DNA of 15,010 nucleotides from Candidatus Solincola jinzensis. Lineage in GTDB: Bacteria; Actinomycetota; Geothermincolia; Geothermincolales; RBG-13-55-18. Positions 13,740-15,010 of the stretch are shown here, piece after piece. The stretch covers positions 1 through 15,010 of the forward strand of contig JACVJG010000017.1 of the NCBI GenBank assembly GCA_015711875.1. The letters run 5' to 3'. The stretch's first letter is position 1; each line of letters begins with the position of its first letter. The notes below the pieces were generated by a model. It was given only the letters and a program-made list of their open reading frames with translations, made no database searches and had not been told where the DNA came from. The position numbers and the translations under genes were made by a program.

Positions 13740-13801
13740 CGCCGTATCGTGCCAGTATCCGAGCATAGATGCATTCATGAATGTGAACGATGAATACGGC
13801 G
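13740..13801. repeat. Nested palindromic structure upstream of the VOC gene
   Basis: CGCCGTAT (13740-13747) pairs with ATACGGCG (13794-13801). The stem can continue CGT/ACG after a 4-base bulge. Inside the loop, CATTCATGAATG (13772-13783) is a perfect 12-base palindrome. An alternative stem, GGCGG (13723-13727) with CCGCC (13739-13743), would compete with the outer arm. It lies 73 bases before the VOC start codon. Confidence 0.55.
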
Positions 13802-13874
13802 ATCTCGAGACAAGACTCATTTGATCCGCCGTGATGACACTATAGCCATCCCGTCTCATGTAAGGAGGTAGATA

Positions 13875-14312
13875 ATGGACCTGGTGGAGAAACTGGACCA
13901 CGTGGCTTTCGCAGTGAGGGACAAGCGCCGGGCGGCCAATTACCTCACCAACGTGCTGGGGGCCAGGGAGGTCTTCGACATGGAGTGGGGCGGCTTCCGC
14001 TTCACTACCTTCATCATGGGCTCCGGCAGCATGCTGGAGCTGGTATACTCCGACGACCCCGGCAACTTCGTCAACCGCTTCATAGAAAAGCACGGTGAGG
14101 GTGTGCACCACCTCACCTTCAAGGTGCGCGACATCGAGGAGATGGTGGAGCACCTGCGCTCACGCGGCCTCAACCCCTTCGACATCAACACCTCCAACGA
14201 GCTGTGGAAGGAGTGTTTCCTCCACCCCCGGGAGGCTATGGGCACCCTTATCCAGTTCGCGGAGTTCCCCGAGGAGGAGTGGATAAAGATCTGGGAACAG
14301 TCGAGGAAGTAG
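13875..14312 (+). CDS. VOC-superfamily protein, methylmalonyl-CoA epimerase-like
   Basis: This 145-residue protein has two beta-alpha-beta-beta-beta modules (about 5-60 and 75-132), the fold of glyoxalase I and methylmalonyl-CoA epimerase. Probable metal ligands are H9 (in LDHVAFAV), E55 (in MLELV), H79 (in VHHLTF) and E130 (in IQFAEF). The FLHPREAMGTLIQF segment and total length resemble methylmalonyl-CoA epimerases. The E55 position is often Gln in that enzyme, so another VOC activity such as a lactoylglutathione lyase, dioxygenase or other CoA-ester isomerase remains possible. ATG 13875 has AAGGAGG about 6 bases upstream. It is separated from the catabolic genes by the membrane-protein gene, so a link to that pathway is only suggested by its likely CoA-ester substrate. 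Confidence 0.85.
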   Translation: MDLVEKLDHVAFAVRDKRRAANYLTNVLGAREVFDMEWGGFRFTTFIMGSGSMLELVYSDDPGNFVNRFIEKHGEGVHHLTFKVRDIEEMVEHLRSRGLNPFDINTSNELWKECFLHPREAMGTLIQFAEFPEEEWIKIWEQSRK

Positions 14313-14324
14313 AAATCAGAAACG

Positions 14325-14990
14325 CTAATTGATGACCTCGAAGAGTTCCATGGGCCCTTTCTTCAGGGAGATGACCTCACATCCCTCCTGGCCGGGGGCT
14401 TCGTCGCCCCATTGGAACCATCCCGGCCGGCTGTGCCGGGCGAACAGCTCCAGGTATGGGCCGGGGCTGCAACGCTCGATTATATCGTAGAGCTCATCCG
14501 GCTTTCTGGAGTGTTCGCGCTTCCTGCTGCGAATGATGTTGACCTGGGTTCTCCCCGGCTTAGCGGTCCTGAGGTTGCCCCGCACGCCGAAAAGCACTAG
14601 TTCTGTGACGTTGCGGAAATAAAATCCGACGCCACGTCCATCAGGGCCGCCATCCTTGCGGATCTTGTACCATACCAGGTTGGTCTTGTAAGTAAAACCC
14701 CAGCTCTTCATGACCTCGAGCCCCTCTAGAATCAGGGCATTCGGGACCCAGAGATAGAGATGGCTCTGAGGCGCCGCAATCTGGGAAACCGGCAGCTCCG
14801 CTATCTCTCGCAGGGACATAGTGTCGTATCTCTTCAACCTCTTGTGCTCCGGCGCCATTTTCCCGGTTCTGTTCATAAACTGCCATGGCGGATCGGCAAG
14901 GATGGTGCCGAATCTTCCCGGCCCCAGCTCAAGCAAATCACCTGGAACGTTTCCTACGGATTTATTGATTTCCCTTTCCTCAATCCTCAA
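14325..14990 (-). CDS. MT-A70 family DNA/RNA adenine N6-methyltransferase
   Basis: This 221-residue methyltransferase transfers methyl from S-adenosylmethionine to adenine N6. The catalytic DPPW motif is at 33-36 (in ILADPPW), HLYLWVPNA and NLVWYKI follow, and the ELFARHSRPGW segment near the C-terminus is typical of the family. There is no separate target-recognition domain. The start is TTG 14990: AGGAGG lies 7 bases upstream on the minus strand and no in-frame ATG precedes DPPW, so this non-ATG start is well supported. It converges on the VOC gene with 12 bases between the stop codons. Prokaryotic MT-A70 proteins are often phage- or island-borne orphan methylases. No restriction enzyme is visible beside it, though the window ends just upstream. 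Confidence 0.93.
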   Translation of the reverse strand: MRIEEREINKSVGNVPGDLLELGPGRFGTILADPPWQFMNRTGKMAPEHKRLKRYDTMSLREIAELPVSQIAAPQSHLYLWVPNALILEGLEVMKSWGFTYKTNLVWYKIRKDGGPDGRGVGFYFRNVTELVLFGVRGNLRTAKPGRTQVNIIRSRKREHSRKPDELYDIIERCSPGPYLELFARHSRPGWFQWGDEAPGQEGCEVISLKKGPMELFEVIN

Positions 14991-15010
14991 CGTACAACCT
15001 CCTGGAGATG

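Larger units (their letters stand above)
13394..13873. other. Gene-free stretch rich in repeats
   Basis: CCGCGC (13395-13400) and GCGCGG (13404-13409) form a hairpin 1 base after the membrane-protein stop, without a T-tract. A 21-base near-repeat lies at 13463-13483 and 13540-13560 (18 of 21 match, offset 77). A larger palindromic structure lies at 13740-13801. A loose TTGATC/TATAGC pair (13821-13846, 14-base spacing) is too tight for a good promoter. I see no gene. Confidence 0.45.

Overview
The window is GC-rich DNA with strong Shine-Dalgarno sites and compact genes separated by unusually long gene-free gaps. It encodes two kinds of oxygen-sensitive iron-sulfur enzyme: a 4-hydroxybutyryl-CoA dehydratase type protein, and a 2-hydroxyacyl-CoA dehydratase / benzoyl-CoA reductase type pair. 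That suggests an anaerobic or facultatively anaerobic bacterium. A deep-branching high-GC lineage (for example Actinomycetota-like) is plausible, but this is inferred only from composition and protein style and is not proven.

Layout. The left part (1-2908) holds a membrane-anchored coiled-coil protein on the + strand ending in a clear intrinsic terminator. It is followed, on the - strand, by a single-domain response regulator and a membrane-anchored protein with a Pro/Ala-rich linker. The centre (3114-12269) is a catabolic acyl-CoA region. A divergent pair consists of the AbfD-like dehydratase (- strand) and a MarR-family regulator (+ strand). Downstream of MarR on the + strand come a zinc alcohol dehydrogenase, an acyl-CoA synthetase, an HgdB/BcrC-like subunit overlapping an HgdA/BcrB-like subunit, and a crotonase-fold protein 11 bases further on. 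The right part (12599-14990) holds a standalone eight-helix membrane protein that looks like a sensor input domain without an output domain, a VOC/methylmalonyl-CoA-epimerase-like protein, and a convergent MT-A70 (DPPW) adenine methyltransferase with a TTG start.

How the genes may work together (inference). The ligase would activate a carboxylic acid to its CoA ester. The alcohol dehydrogenase would interconvert a hydroxy and an oxo group. The AbfD-like enzyme and the HgdAB/BcrBC-like pair would do radical dehydration or reduction, and the crotonase would process an enoyl- or oxo-acyl-CoA. MarR would sense a pathway acid or CoA ester. The ATP-dependent activator that such HgdAB/BcrBC pairs need is not in the window. 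The substrate cannot be read from the sequence.

Most unusual points: an HgdB/BcrC-like subunit carrying an in-frame low-complexity insert of about 80 residues between its domains; a crotonase lacking both canonical catalytic glutamates; a near-consensus sigma-70 promoter with an overlapping inverted repeat before marR; a three-copy degenerate 35-36 bp tandem repeat and a hairpin-rich leader between marR and the AbfD-like gene; and many inverted and direct repeats filling the gene-free gaps.
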